From contig NC_061800.1 of assembly GCF_021462225.1 (NCBI RefSeq), positions 2,738,501-2,802,500 of the forward strand: DNA of 64,000 nt. The letters run 5' to 3'. This DNA is from Girardinichthys multiradiatus (Eukaryota; Chordata; Actinopteri; Cyprinodontiformes; Goodeidae). Shown here piece after piece: positions 47,456 through 59,639 of the stretch. The position numbers were made by a program, and so were the translations under genes. Below the pieces are notes generated by a model that saw only the letters and a program-made list of their open reading frames with translations, made no database searches and was not told the DNA's origin. How positions within the stretch are numbered: the stretch's first letter is position 1; every line of letters begins with the position of its first letter.

Positions 47456-48993
47456 CAGGTCCTTCTCAAGAAATTAGCATATTGTGATAAAGTTCATTAT
47501 TTTCTATAATGTAATGATGAAAATTTTAGATTCATATATTTTAGATTCATTGCACACTAACTGAAATATTTCAGGTCTTTCATTGTCTTAAAACGCAAAA
47601 TTCCTATCTCACAAAATTAGCATATTTCATCCGACCAATAAAAGAAAAGTGTTTTTAATACAAAAAACGTCAACCTTCAAATAATCATGTACAGTTATGC
47701 ACTCAATACTTGGTCGGGAATCCTTTTGCAGAAATGACTGCTTCAATGCGGCGTGGCATGGAGGCAATCAGCCTGTGGCACTGCTGAGGTCTTATGGAGG
47801 CCCAAGATGTTTCCATAGCGGCCTTTAGCTCATCCAGAGTGTTGGGTCTTGAGTCTCTCAACGTTCTCTTCACAATATCCCACAGATTCTCTATGGGGTT
47901 CAGGTCAGGAGAGTTGGCAGGCCAATTGAGCACAGTGATACCATGGTCAGTACACCATTTACCAGTGGTTTTGGCACTGTGAGCAGGTGCCAGGTCGTGC
48001 TGAAAAATGAAATCTTCATCTCCATAAAGCTTTTCAGCAGATGGAAGCATGAAGTGCTCCAAAATCTCCTGATAGCTAGCTGCATTGACCCTGCCCTTGA
48101 TAAAACACAGTGGACCAACACCAGCAGCTGACACGGCACCCCAGACCATCACTGACTGTGGGTACTTGACACTGGACTTCTGGCATTTTGGCATTTCCTT
48201 CTCCCCAGTCTTCCTCCAGACTCTGGCACCTTGATTTCCGAATGACATGCAGAATTTTCTTTCATCCGAAAAAAGTACTTTGGACCACTGAGCAACAGTC
48301 CAGTGCTGCTTCTCTGTAGCCCAGGTCTGGGGAATGCGGCACCTGTAGCCCATTTCCTGCACACGCCTGTGCACGGTGGTTCTGGATGTTTCTTCTCCAG
48401 ACTCAGTCCACTGCTTCCGCAGGTCCCCCAAGGTCTGGAATCGGCCCTTCTCCACAATCTTCCTCAGGGTCCGGTCACCTCTTCTCATTGTGCAGCGTTT
48501 TCTGCCAGACTTTTTCCTTCCCACAGACTTCCCACTGAGGTGCCTTGATACAGCACTCTGGGAACAACCTATTCGTTCAGAAATTTCTTTCTGTGTCTTA
48601 CCCTCTTGCTTGAGGGTGTCAATAGTGACCTTCTGGACAGCAGTCAGGTCGGCAGTCTTACCCATGATTGGGGTTTTGAGTGATGAACCAGGCTGGGAAT
48701 TTTAAAGGCCTCAGGAATCTTTTGCGGGTGTTTAGAGTTAACTCGTTGATTCAGATGATTAGGTTCATAGCTCATTTAGAGACCCTTTTAATGATATGCT
48801 AATTTTGTGAGATAGGAATTTGGGGTTTTCATGAGCTGTATGCCAAAATCATCCGTATTAAGACAATAAAAGACCTGAAATATTTCAGTTAGTGTGCAAT
48901 GAATCTAAAATATATGAATGTTAAATTTTCATCATGACATTATGGAAAATAATGAACTTTATCACAATATGCAAATTTTTTGAGAAGGACCTG
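47456..48993 (-). mobile_element. Tc1-like element, copy 5 (intact transposase)
   Basis: Terminal inverted repeats are flanked by TA (47,454-47,455 and 48,994-48,995). The left repeat lost about 40 bases (the GGATGATTTTGGCATACAG stretch), so the two repeats are unequal. The outer motif TTAGCATATTGTGATAAAG and inner ACAAAATTAGCATAT remain. The right outer motif has one change (GCAAATTT instead of GCTAATTT). Confidence 0.95.
47703..48665 (-). CDS. Tc1-like transposase, copy 5 (uninterrupted)
   Basis: The frame has 320 residues with no stop or frameshift. The helix-turn-helix DNA-binding region covers about residues 8-45 (ERIGCSQSAVSRHLSGK). A basic stretch, GRKKSGRKRC, lies near 49-58 and may act as a nuclear signal. 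The DDE domain has D134 (LFSDERKF), D224 (FQHDLAPAHSA) and E259 (NPIENLW), with 34 residues between D224 and E259. After CRIPQ (residue 113), 14 codons present in copies 1 and 4 are absent, so the protein is shorter than the usual 335-340. S-to-R after D134 (DER for DES) is shared with copy 3. Whether it is active is unknown. It cuts and pastes DNA at TA sites in the nucleus. Confidence 0.9.
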   Translation of the reverse strand: MGKTADLTAVQKVTIDTLKQEGKTQKEISERIGCSQSAVSRHLSGKSVGRKKSGRKRCTMRRGDRTLRKIVEKGRFQTLGDLRKQWTESGEETSRTTVHRRVQEMGYRCRIPQTWATEKQHWTVAQWSKVLFSDERKFCMSFGNQGARVWRKTGEKEMPKCQKSSVKYPQSVMVWGAVSAAGVGPLCFIKGRVNAASYQEILEHFMLPSAEKLYGDEDFIFQHDLAPAHSAKTTGKWCTDHGITVLNWPANSPDLNPIENLWDIVKRTLRDSRPNTLDELKAAMETSWASIRPQQCHRLIASMPRRIEAVISAKGFPTKY

Positions 48994-49189
48994 TATATGC
49001 TTGAATTTTATGCTGAACTGGTCAGCACTGGACTGAGTGCTGTTTAATACTGTTGAACTCTGTAGCGTTGCAAAGTTTTGAATGTTGGGGTATTCACTGT
49101 GTTTTGATCAACTGCGTGCTGACTCAGTTGGAGTTAAAGTGGACTTTAAAGTAGACTGAGGCTGTGAACTGAGCCTCGTGTTCATCTCC

Positions 49190-49680
49190 ATTGTTACACC
49201 CTTTGTAGCCCTTTGAATTTTTCCACTGGGTTCCCACCTCAGAGTTTTATGACCCTTTGTTTTGAGATTAGCTGACTATCAGCTGGTAGTGGCTAAGTGG
49301 CCGGATGCTAGGTACTTCATTACGTCTGAGGTGGCCTGGCTCTGCTATAACAGCTGACAGCCGCTATCGAGAGACATCAATGGACCCAAGAAAGCTTCCA
49401 TGTTTATTAATTCTGCTCCACTTTCCGAGTCAATCCAAATTGTTGTTTTAATCCCATTTTGTCCATAAACTGCTGGTTTGATCTTCATCTACTCTCAGTA
49501 AGCATTTTATTTGTGGTTATTCAATAACCACTTTCGTAAAATAGTGCATACTTAATTAGGTGAAACTTCTTGGACCAGAATAGTGGATTGTAAAACAGTT
49601 TATAACACAGTGACATTTAGCATGGTTTTGGTTAATAAATATCAATTATTAATGACAATTAACTAAATGGCACTAGTGGC
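49190..49680 (-). repeat. Unclassified interspersed repeat, part C
   Basis: On the minus strand it reads GTTTCACCTAATTAAGTATG, then GATCAAACCAGCAGTTTATG and CATAAAACTCTGAGG, matching copies A and B in the same order. It lies upstream of part D in repeat orientation, with Tc1 copy 5 between them. Confidence 0.65.
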
Positions 49681-51480
49681 CTTTATTTTTGACAGTAGGT
49701 AGACAGGAAAGAGGGGTAGAGAGCGGGGGAGACACTCGGCAAATGTCGCGCCTGACTTATTATTTTGAATGATCATTTTTGAGAAATATTTATAAGCAAT
49801 AATTATAAACTCTTTCTATTATATGTTGTTACTATGAATCTGAATATATTATTTAATATTAATACTTTAATATTTTATCAAATAATATTTCGGTCTGTTA
49901 AGGGTTGTCCTGTGAATACCAGCCCAGTAAGGCGGTGGTATCAGGACAAGATCAAAAAGAGTGAGCCAAGCTCTGACATTATTGAACAGCAAAACTCTGC
50001 ACACACATGGAATGAATTCACACAATTTCTTAAAATACAAGAATTTATTAACAAAAATAAGTCAACTCAAGACAAACATATGCTAAAACAATCCAACTAA
50101 ACTACCAAGCAGAAATAAGGAATAAGGAAGATTAATGTACTAGGTACAATATAAACAAGTTGATTAAAAATGGTTGAAACCATGACCGAAAAATGATGCA
50201 ACATTACCATGCAATGTTTATTTTTGAGAACCAAGGATTATCTTGAAGGACCTGGAAGTGAAGTTAAGTTAGTCTTAGAACTAACTTAGGCAATAATCAG
50301 CATACCTTTATACAGCCATTCACAATGCAAGATCATATAAAATATTTTAATAAAATAATGTTTTAAAGAATGATCTGCTGAAGAAAACCAACCTTCTGGA
50401 TGACTAATTCTCAACAGTGTCTCATTAGCTGCCTTTATTTATTGAAATAATATTTAAAAAAATATTATTAAGGAAATAGTAAAATATTTAGGGAGGTATT
50501 TTGGAAAAGAACCAAATCTTTCTGGAGAAATGGGCTTAAGTATGCAAGCACGTGTTCTTAGCTGTCAGCAGTTAAAGCTAACAAAAGAAGCTGATAGCTT
50601 AGCACCAGAATCAAACACACACCTTTAAAATACTGTTGATAAAAGGGTTAAAATGCATAAGCGCGCGGACAGCGTGTTATGATCAATCTTCTGTGTTTAA
50701 AATCACCCTTTAAATAAAGTTTGTCTTAACTTTAAAAACACACACACAGAACACAAAACTGAGCACGTGTGCTGCAGATAGCCTGCTAGCAATAAGATAG
50801 ATGAAAAACGTTTAGATCATTTCATCCTAAATCTCTCTGCCCAAACCCCTAACCTCGTTTGAATCGTGTTGAGGAGGAGTTGTCCGGGCGACGACGACGT
50901 TTGAAGGAAGCTCTGTGAACAAAGGTTTAGCTTCAGCTAACCTCTGTAGCTGTGATTGAAAGACGGCTCGCTCTGTCCGCCAATCAACTGCACAGTTACT
51001 GTAACCACGGTGATGCGGTGCCGGTATCCTTCCTTCAGACTGGAAAAACCGCTCCACTCGGCTTCGTAGAGACATCATCTCTGCCGGGAATTCTCTGGAA
51101 CACAGTTTGCTTCTGCAGGCCTCAGAGAGAAAGTCAAGCAACGCTTGTACCTCAATTCCCATTTATGAATGAATCTACCGGATACACAGACAGTATTTCA
51201 TTTGTACTTAACTTTGATCGATGATCGTATGACACCCTTGGATCCAGTTGAAGAGTTATGTCTGTTTGCCAGCAAAGAGACATTAGCACGCTGGGTCTCT
51301 CTGTCCAGATCTGATGGTCAGACCATTGGAAAGGTGGGGGTTTTATACGGCCAGTGGCATCATGGGTTAAAAGCAATTTATTTTGAAAGTTCCAGAAAAG
51401 TTTCATGTTGTCCCAACAAACATTTATTGTCAATGTTATGCTTCAAAGTTGTTTCTTCTGTAAGGTAGAACAATCCAGTT
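49681..51480. other. Possible solo LTR or unclassified repeat
   Basis: There is no recognised gene. Features that look repeat-derived are AAAATACAAGAATTTATTAA near 50,032, a GC-richer block at 50,850-51,150 and a TTATACGGCCAGTGGCATCA block near 51,341. I could not find a clean terminal pair, so the class remains open. Confidence 0.35.
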
Positions 51481-52885
51481 TAGATCCGCAAAGATCAGAA
51501 TATTTAACTTTAAGTATCAAATGCTGGTTCAGTGCATTTAATACACTGAATATTTGAATAATATTTTGATGATCAAACTAGAAAAAAAGTAATCACAAAA
51601 TAATTTGTGAGTTAAAAAGATTTAGATCTAGGCAAAGAGAACAAAAGAGATTGGAAACTTGTACAATTTTTTTGTTTACATTATGGCAATAAAAAGTGTG
51701 CAAATTGGTGTCTCTTGGCAAATTTTATAATCCCATGTGCTATTTGGGACGATGGGATGAGGTAAAACGAGCCGAGCCACAAAAGGTCGAAGCAAAATGG
51801 AGCTAGTAACATGACTTTTATGGCCTGATCTTCAAAGATTCTAAATATGGAGTGTTAAATTGCTTGTGCAAAAACACAATTGCACGTGCAATAAATGGGC
51901 ATGTTTTGCGTTTTTATTTCTGCGTGCCAGTTACCACCTGCCTTTCAAATGTGTTAAATATAGGCGCAAAAACCCACAATCTGTTTCAGGTTTGATAAAT
52001 CGCATGGTGGTAAGTAATTACATTTGCATATCCTTCTTCCATATCAAGATTCATGGGTCTTTATTGTCATTAAGTCACCATAATGAAATTTTGCTGAGAC
52101 ACCTACTCAAAAAATACACATTTAGTGCACAGACATAAACACTTACAAAATTTACAAAAAAATGCAGCTTGTGCTGAAACAGTCTGAGATGGGCTGGTAG
52201 TTTGTTTGACTGTCAGCAGGGATGTTTAGTGTCTGCCTGCAGGGGGAACGAAACTATTCTAGTCTATTTGTTTTTGATGTAATGCTCCTGAATTGTTTTC
52301 CTGACGGAAGTGGGACAAACAGTGCATTGACTGGGTGGGAGTGGTTTGTAGCAACGTGTCCGGCCATTTTCTGGACTCATGCAGCATAAACCGAGTCCAG
52401 ATCCGGTAAAAAACATCCCACAATCCCATGTGCTGTTCTCACCACCAGTCCTAGGTTCTTTCTCTCCTGTGCTGTACAGCTCCCATTCCACACTGTCATA
52501 CTGGGGCACAGGATGCTTTTCATATACAGTATTTGCACATCTGGATCATAATCATATGTTTTACATATTCATGACAGCAAACATGCTAAAAAGTTGGTGC
52601 CCCCTGTCCCGCTGATTTTTACACAAGCAATTCGATTTGCATTTGGTTTGTAGATCAGCTTTGTATATGCAGTCCAGTTGGCATGTGTTTTTTACATGCA
52701 AACCTTTTGAAGATCAGGTCCTAAGTCAATTACAGCTTATGTTTTCTAAATTTTGGGTCAGCTGTGCCAAAGCTTCTTATATATGGGTATATAATCAGTT
52801 TATAATTCTTTGACATTTTAGTGAGATAGATTTTTAATGCAAGCAACTGTTTGTATTTGGCTAGATGCCTGAACCTTCTTTATTG
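51481..52885. other. Non-coding DNA, nothing recognised
   Basis: AT-rich sequence with chance open frames only. No repeat boundaries were clear to me. Confidence 0.4.
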
Positions 52886-53080
52886 ACAGTTCAATTCAAT
52901 TCAATTCAGTTTTATTTATATAGCGCCAATTTACAACACATGTTGTCTCAAGGCACTTCACAACAGTCAGGTACATACACTCCAAGTAATCCTAACAATT
53001 GAACAGTGCAGTCGGAGTTGGCTTTTTATTCAAATTGGATAAAAAGTTTTTCTATCTAAGGAAACCCAGGAGATCCAAGC
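52886..53080 (+). repeat. Abundant fish repeat (TATATAGCGCC class), short copy
   Basis: It starts with TTCAATTCAATTCAATTCAG repeats and TTTATTTATATAGCGCCAAT. It continues with ACAACACATGTTGTCTCAAG and GAACAGTGCAGTCGGAGTTG. It matches the longer copy at 61,229 almost base for base for about 170 bp, then stops. Confidence 0.85.
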
Positions 53081-54364
53081 AAGTGTTTGTGTGGCATTCA
53101 GATGGCAACATAGAAGTCCAAAGGACTGAAATAAATGTACATTACTCTAACCTAGGTTCTGCAGTTTAGTGAAGGCAAAAAAAACAAAAACATTACTCCA
53201 ATCTTTATATCAGGTTTCTTTTTAACTTAGCCATGGTTCAGGTAGCCATTTGGAGCATGATGAAGTCTATAGGTTGTGAACTGACTAATTATTTGGTGTT
53301 GCACGGTTAATGCTACCATGTTCAGTATTGTGTGTAGTAATTCATTGTAAATATTGGGAGACCTGCTGGGAGGGCAAACATATAATGAAAACATCTAACA
53401 AACTGTGGTCAGCGAGCAGAATTGTGCAGGTCATGGTTAAGTGAACACGAGCATGACTGAGAAACAACACATTCGGGTATGACATTCATGTTTCCTGGAT
53501 GACTTTTATTAGGGTAGCTAGTCAAAAATTAGATTTTTTTCGTGATGGTTGGTTGGACTGGTTGCCATTTGAATAACCAAAACTTTAGTCTCGAGTCATT
53601 TTTGGTAGATGTGGTGTCCCTTTTTTTATTTGAACAACTCTGAAATTGAGCTGTAAAATCTCTGGCCAAAAAGACAGATACAGTTTGGATCATGCAGTGG
53701 TTATACAATAAGCTTTAAAAATGGCCCTAAAAAGCAGTGTATATATGTAAATGCGTTCCCACATTTAGCCTTGGAGCACCCCTGTGAGAACGGGAGAGCA
53801 AGCTAGTGTTTGTTGATAACAAAATATCATTCCAAACAAAATGCCCAGAGAGATATGACTCAATAATCAAGCCATGCCAGGATAAGTCATATTAAGCCAG
53901 TCAAGGACCATTCATACTTGGAAAAAATTCTATTCAAATGCTGTCATATTCAGAGGTTACCAAAGAAGGAATTTTAATATCCATCCTGAACATTAGCATG
54001 CAGGTTTTGGATCAAGTAAAAATTAGGCTGTTGCACTTGGAGGACTCAGAAGGGAATGAGGTCGGTATGCAGTCTCTACTTTTTCACACACTCCTGCAGT
54101 TCTTGCAAATAATGCATTATTTGCAACTGCAAGAACAAGCTAATGCTAAGCAGGTACTAGAGAAATAATCCATTAGAGATGAAACATGAAAATGACTTGT
54201 CATGGCTATTACAATTGGATTTTGCTGGTAATCCTCTAAAACCTAATGGACTGCTATAAGATCATTTTCGAGCTCTGCAGATAGTTTGGCAATAACCATA
54301 TCCCCCAGCTCAAGACGAAACCTCTTCACTATCTAAACAAGATGAGTGAGAGCAAAATGTAGTC
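53081..54364. other. Non-coding DNA with a perfect 24-bp palindrome
   Basis: No gene is recognised; a 76-residue frame at 53,938-54,168 has no known family. Bases 54,103-54,126 form a perfect palindrome (TTGCAAATAATG plus its reverse complement). A 28-base stretch at 54,071-54,098 recurs at 54,961. Confidence 0.5.
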
Positions 54365-54552
54365 ATGTGGATACTGGACAGTGGTGACCTCTACTCCAGC
54401 TTCCCCCAACCAAATACCGTGTGGTCCCTGGGTGAGATAATGAACATTTTGGGGTTAGAGTGTGTTTATGGATGAATAAGTGTGACTCATAGTGTAAAAT
54501 CGCATTGAGTGGTTAGTAAGACTAGTAAATCTCTATATAGGTTTGGTTCCTT
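54365..54552 (+). mobile_element. Degraded tRNA-derived SINE
   Basis: It shares the body of the SINE at 38,741: CTCCAGCTTCCCCCAACC, GGTCCCTGGGTGAGATAATG and GTGACTCATAGTGTAAAATC. The promoter-bearing 5' end is not recognisable. It is probably an older copy. Confidence 0.65.
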
Positions 54553-56929
54553 TATCATTTCTTCCACTGTTTGAGGCTGGATACATACCTCCCAGCCTGT
54601 TCAATCATGACGGTGTTGAAGTACCTCTTTAAAGAGGCCTTCTGCGCGTTCGTTTATTCACCGTAACCTGGAGGAATTCACAACACCTTAGAATAAATCA
54701 CACGGAGACAGCTGTATGTTATTCAAAGTACCTGGACCAGGGGAAGCTCTCATGTGATCAGGCCACACACCAAGACGACTTCGGAGCTTCCCACTGGGCA
54801 CATTGTTTTTATTAAAACACACATGAAAATGGGCAGCGCCCTGTTTACAGTTTTTTTCTCACATGTAGTCACGTACACACTTTTCCGGCTTTACCATAAT
54901 TAGACAGTCATTGTCCACCAGCTGCACCCCGTATCTACTGATATGAGAAGGGAGTAAGTCAGTCTCTACTTTTTCACACACTCTTGCAGTTCTTCAGTAA
55001 TTTTCCACTTCACCTCCTTGTGAGAAATACTTTTGCAGACCACACAATACACAATGTCTTTATACTAACACATGTTATACATTTTATTTCCCACACTGGT
55101 TATGAACATAATAATAATAATGATGCACACACATAATATATCTCCACAACGGCTATGTGATATAAAGTCATCTACAACTGCCCACAAGGGTCTGATTCTT
55201 TGTGTGCTACCTAGGGTTTATGACTGTGATATGTGCACCGACTGCGACCGTAATACCCCCTTGTGATTTGCCTCGCTGTTAAAGAAAACAGGGAGGCAAA
55301 TCACAAGCAGAAGAAGAAAAACAACTACACTAGTTCATTTTAAAACTAGAGTGTGGAGATCTGCCGTTTGAACATTTGGATAATTTACTTTTCAGAGAAA
55401 ACAAGGACCCAAACACTGCATTGTTTTCCCTCGTGAGAAATCCTTTTAATCTTTTGAATTTTGTGAAGTGAAGAGTTGGCAAGGAAACACTTTAAGGGCC
55501 CCTGTAAGGCTGTAGTGAAAACTGTATATCTCTGAGTAGATAATTTTTGTAAAAATTAATTTTTTACGTATTTGTTAAAACTGTCACTATGTTGACACTA
55601 GAGACAATATGAGACAGATTATCTGTGAAAAAAATCAAGCTCCTCTGGCTACTCCCATTTGTCCCAACCCCATTTGCAGAAATACACCGCACCCTGTCAG
55701 AAACAACCAATCAGAGCCAGGAGGAATGTCTGAGCAGTGTCAATCACATTCATGTACGCGCTGCTCACACCCCTCCTCCGCACAGCGCATACCGTCATTC
55801 AAGCTCAAGATTGCTAGTGTTGCAGCTGTGCTAATGGCGGAGAAACAAGCTAACACTAAAAGAAAACTGACTATTTCTTGAGAGGCACCTGCTCAGAAAA
55901 CAACAAAAGTAAACAGAAGAAGACCATTGACGAAAAACAGGCTGCGTGTTCACGGCAGGCTCTGCTGTGGGGGGTTGTAGAGTAGCAGAGAGAAGTAGGA
56001 GGGACCTGTAAGGTGTGCTTGTTCAAATTTCCAGGCTAAGGCCAAGTTTTCTCAGAACTCCCTACTATAGCTTTTACAGAACCAACATTTTACTTTGATA
56101 TTATTTCAATAGTATTTACAGTCTATATTTCATTTCATACATACTGATTTACTTCATATAGTGACAAATATTAAGAACTTAAAACCACCGAGTTATTTGG
56201 TTTTCTTATAACTGATTTCAAAATCTAGACACTAACTTGAGCACATAAAATGATCTAAATTTGTCAGGAGAAAACCAGTGTTGCTTTCGTATTAAAAGGC
56301 GAAGCATCTGTAAAATTCTCTGGGACCACAGTGGAGATGCAGTTTGCTTTGTGATTGTTCCCTTCTGGGTGTTAAAAGTAAAGTAAAAATGAATTTTGAA
56401 GGAATTTGCACAGGCGTGCTTTGAGATATAACCTTGATCTAATCGTCAGGATTACTATGCTGCTGAGCAGTCATTGCCATCCAACTCTTCCTCTTCACAG
56501 ACTTCACATGCTGGCCTAATGCTGTCAGCAGCATGTTTCATACTTCATCTGATCTGACAGTTTGTATAAACAGGCTGCTGCCAAAGCAAACACTATACAT
56601 CTAATCTCTCCATTTCAGTTTCTAGTTCTAGGATGATTGATCTGAAAGATAGTTACGTACTTAGCTGTGACCTGTTAGTGTGTACATCTGTCTGTCTCAG
56701 TGTGTGTGTAGCTGCTGACCTGTGACAATCCTCTGGAGGAATTCCAGGATGACATGTAGGGACTGAGCTGGAAATTTAAGCAGCACAGGCTTAGAATGTT
56801 CCAGTTAATCCTGTTGTAGTTAGTGTGGAGGGACAAATTGAAAGTGGTTAAATATTTGATAGTATTTGAAGTGTGCAGAGGGTTTTCTAGATCTTTGGAA
56901 ACTGTGACATATGCAGATGAGCCTTTAGT
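54553..56929. other. Non-coding DNA, no gene recognised
   Basis: It contains a second copy of AGTCTCTACTTTTTCACACA (54,961) and otherwise unremarkable AT-rich sequence. A GC-richer stretch near 55,650-55,860 gives overlapping open frames that lack any known domain. Confidence 0.4.
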
Positions 56930-57480
56930 TGATTTATGTGCTGATCACCACTCTGGTTCTTGTCAAATCTCCTCTCAATTACTGTAAAGGGCTTCAAAAT
57001 GACTTAATTATCAGATATCTCCATAAAGTTCAATTTGTTTAGAATTCTGCTTCCCGCACCATCTCCAGAACTGCCTCCACACAGCAAATAACACCTCTTC
57101 TTAAAATCCTTTATTTTTCTAGACATGTGTGCACCTTCCTGCACTCTAAGGTCCACTTCTGTTTACTGCCTATCCACTCCTCCATTATCGGTCTCACATC
57201 TTTCAGTCAGTCCGGCTACCAGCTCTAGAAAGCTCTCCCTACGGACCTTCTCACATATTCATCTTTGGCCACATTCAAGACTTGTCTCAAAACCTACCTG
57301 CTTAGGCTGGCTTACCCCAAATGATTCCTACATTTTCTCCACCACCCCAACACCTTCCAGTCATTGTGTGTATTTTTAATTTTGTAGTTTTTTGGTGGAA
57401 TGTGGTTTTGTGTTTTTAATAATAATCAATGTTGCTTGTAATTGTTGCTCCTACTGTCAGGTGACCTTGAGCCTCCTTTA
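56930..57480 (+). mobile_element. L2-like LINE 3' fragment
   Basis: Degraded coding sequence resembles the C-terminus of L2/CR1-type LINEs. Cues are the order CAATTACTGTAAAGGGCTTC, TAGAATTCTGCTTCCCGCAC and CAAGACTTGTCTCAAAACCT, the last corresponding to the usual FK(S/T)xLKTxLF tail. A 3' UTR-like AT-rich stretch follows. It is 5' truncated with several stops. Confidence 0.6.
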
Positions 57481-58129
57481 AACATAACATATCATAAATT
57501 ATTGGTTTCAGTGTGTCAAAAGGTTTGGTTAGCTGACAGATCAGCCCAGAGTCTGAAGTATTCACCCCAGGTCCCTTCCCAGACAGATTTCTAATGGTGT
57601 TGAGATGCTACACTACCACCAAAAGGGGTCTATAGGATCTACTGCCATCTTCTTTGTATCAGACTTTCCAGAACTTTCTACTATCTTTGTCTTTTTAAAT
57701 TATCAATAGTTTGATTCAGATTCCTTAAAAAACAATAATGGTGATGGAGATTGTTCATTACTTTTATCAGCAAGTATTGGTGAGTTTGTGTGTCTGCCAT
57801 CTACAGAAAAAATTTTCAACAAGAAATCACATCAAAACCAGATGTGGACAGATAGGTTTTTTTGCGGTCCTTGTTTATTTGTCAGTCAGGTCCCCATGGT
57901 AATCGTCTGCTAACATATATGTCCTGACACCAGTGTATACACAGCACATGCCTAGAAAAAGGCAGCATTTCCATCAGTATAGCGAAGCTCTAAAGCAAGT
58001 CCACAACACCACAGCAGAAATGAAAACATGACATTTACCAATATATTTTTTCCATTTAAGTTGTGTGCAGGCTTTTAGCTCATTAAAGTTACATTATTTC
58101 CATATCTAAAATTACTACCTGTAAATATA
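57481..58129. other. Non-coding DNA, nothing recognised
   Basis: AT-rich sequence with no supported gene or repeat. Confidence 0.4.
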
Positions 58130-59288
58130 TAGGGGTTGGACAATGAAACTGAAACACCTGGTTTTAGATCACAATAATTTATTAGTATGGGGTAGGGCCT
58201 CCTTTTGCAGCCAATACAGCGTCCATTCGTCTTGGAAATGACATGTACAAGTCCTGCACAGTGGTCAAAGGGATTTTAAGCCAGTCTTCTTACAGGATAC
58301 TGGCCAGGTCACTACGTGATACTGGTGGAGGAAAACGTTTCCTGACTCGCTCCTCCAAAACACCCCAAAGTGGCTCAATAATATTTAGATCTGGTGACTG
58401 TGCAGGCCATGGGAGATGTTCAACTTCACTTTCATGTTCATCAAACCAATCTTTCACCAGTCTTGCTGTGTGTATTGGTGCATTGTCATCCTGATACACG
58501 GCACCGCCTTCAGGATACAATGTTTGAACCATTGGATGCACATGGTCCTCATGAATGGTTCGGTAGTCCTTGGCAGTGACGCACCCATCTAGCACAAGTA
58601 TTGGGCCAAGGAAATGCCATGATATGGCAGGCCAAACCATCACTGATCCACCCCCATGCTTCACTCTGGGCATGCAACAGTCTGGGTGGTACGCTTCTTT
58701 GGGGCTTCTCCACACCGTAACTCTCCCTGATGTGGGGAAAACAGTAAAGGTGGACTCATCAGAGAACAATACATGTTTCACATAGTCCACTGCCCAAGAT
58801 ATGCGCTCCTTGCACCATTGAAACCGACATTTGGCATTGGCATGAGTGACCAAAGGTTTGGCTATAGCAGCCCGGCCGTGTATATTGACAAAGGTGGAAC
58901 TCTCGACGGACAGTTGTGGTGGAAACAGGAGAGTTGAAGTGCACATTTAATTCTGCCGTGATTTGGGCAGCCGTGGTTTTATGTTTTTTGGATACAATCC
59001 GGGTTAGCACCCGAACATCCCTTTCAGACAGCTTCCTCTTGTGTCCACAGTTAATCCTGTTGGATGTGGTTCGTCCTTCTTGGTGGTATGCTGACATTAC
59101 CCTGGATACTGTGGCTCTTGATATTTTGAGCAAAACTCTGCTCTTACCCTGCTAATTGAACCTTCACACTCTGCTCTTACTGGTGCAATGTGCAATCAAT
59201 GAAGACTGGCTAACAGACTGGTCCAATTTAGCCATGAAACCTCCCACACTAAAATGACAGGTGTTTCAGTTTCATTGTCCAACCCCTG
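58130..59288 (-). mobile_element. Tc1/mariner element with DD36E spacing
   Basis: Inverted ends GGGGTTGGACAATGAAACTG and CAGTTTCATTGTCCAACCCC are flanked by TA (58,128-58,129 and 59,289-59,290). The consensus first base C has become T at the left end. It is a separate family from the five CAGGTCC copies: ends, transposase and catalytic spacing all differ. Its length of 1,159 bp suggests small deletions. Confidence 0.93.
58182..59190 (-). pseudogene. Tc1/mariner DD36E-type transposase (broken)
   Basis: The N-terminal part contains a helix-turn-helix-like SRATVSRVMSAYHQEGRTT and NCGHKRKLSERDVRVLTRIV. The catalytic part contains VLFSDESTF, YQDDNAPIHTA and LNIIEPLW. Counting from the D before NAPIH to the E gives 36 intervening residues. 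This agrees with the DD36E (Incomer-type) group, whereas classic Tc1 has 34. A frameshift lies near 58,895. A C-to-T nonsense change after LASIL (about 58,291) precedes a recognisable ending that stops at 58,182. The true start is unclear. Confidence 0.85.
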
Positions 59289-59639
59289 TATTTATAGAAT
59301 GGTGAGCACAAAAACAGCCAAGTAAGTAACTCAAAGTTGAAGAACATTTATGAGTTGCACCAAACCTGGGCATCAATGCATAACTCAATCATCACCATCC
59401 AATGGGGCGCTTCCCACTGCCAGCAAGACTGCCAGCCCCCTCCAGAAAATCACGACATGTAGTAATTTATTAAACGCCTGTATATGTTCACACGTTGCCA
59501 ATTTATGGCATGCACTTCAAAAAACGCTCGTTGGCACACCTCCCAACCCCACCCAAGACCAAATTCCTTGGGCAAGTACAAAAAATTTGTGTTTGTATAT
59601 ACCTCAATTTTTTAACCAAAAAAATGAGATATATATAAA
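59289..59639. other. Spacer between transposon and LINE fragment
   Basis: Low-complexity, AT-rich sequence with no supported gene. Confidence 0.4.
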
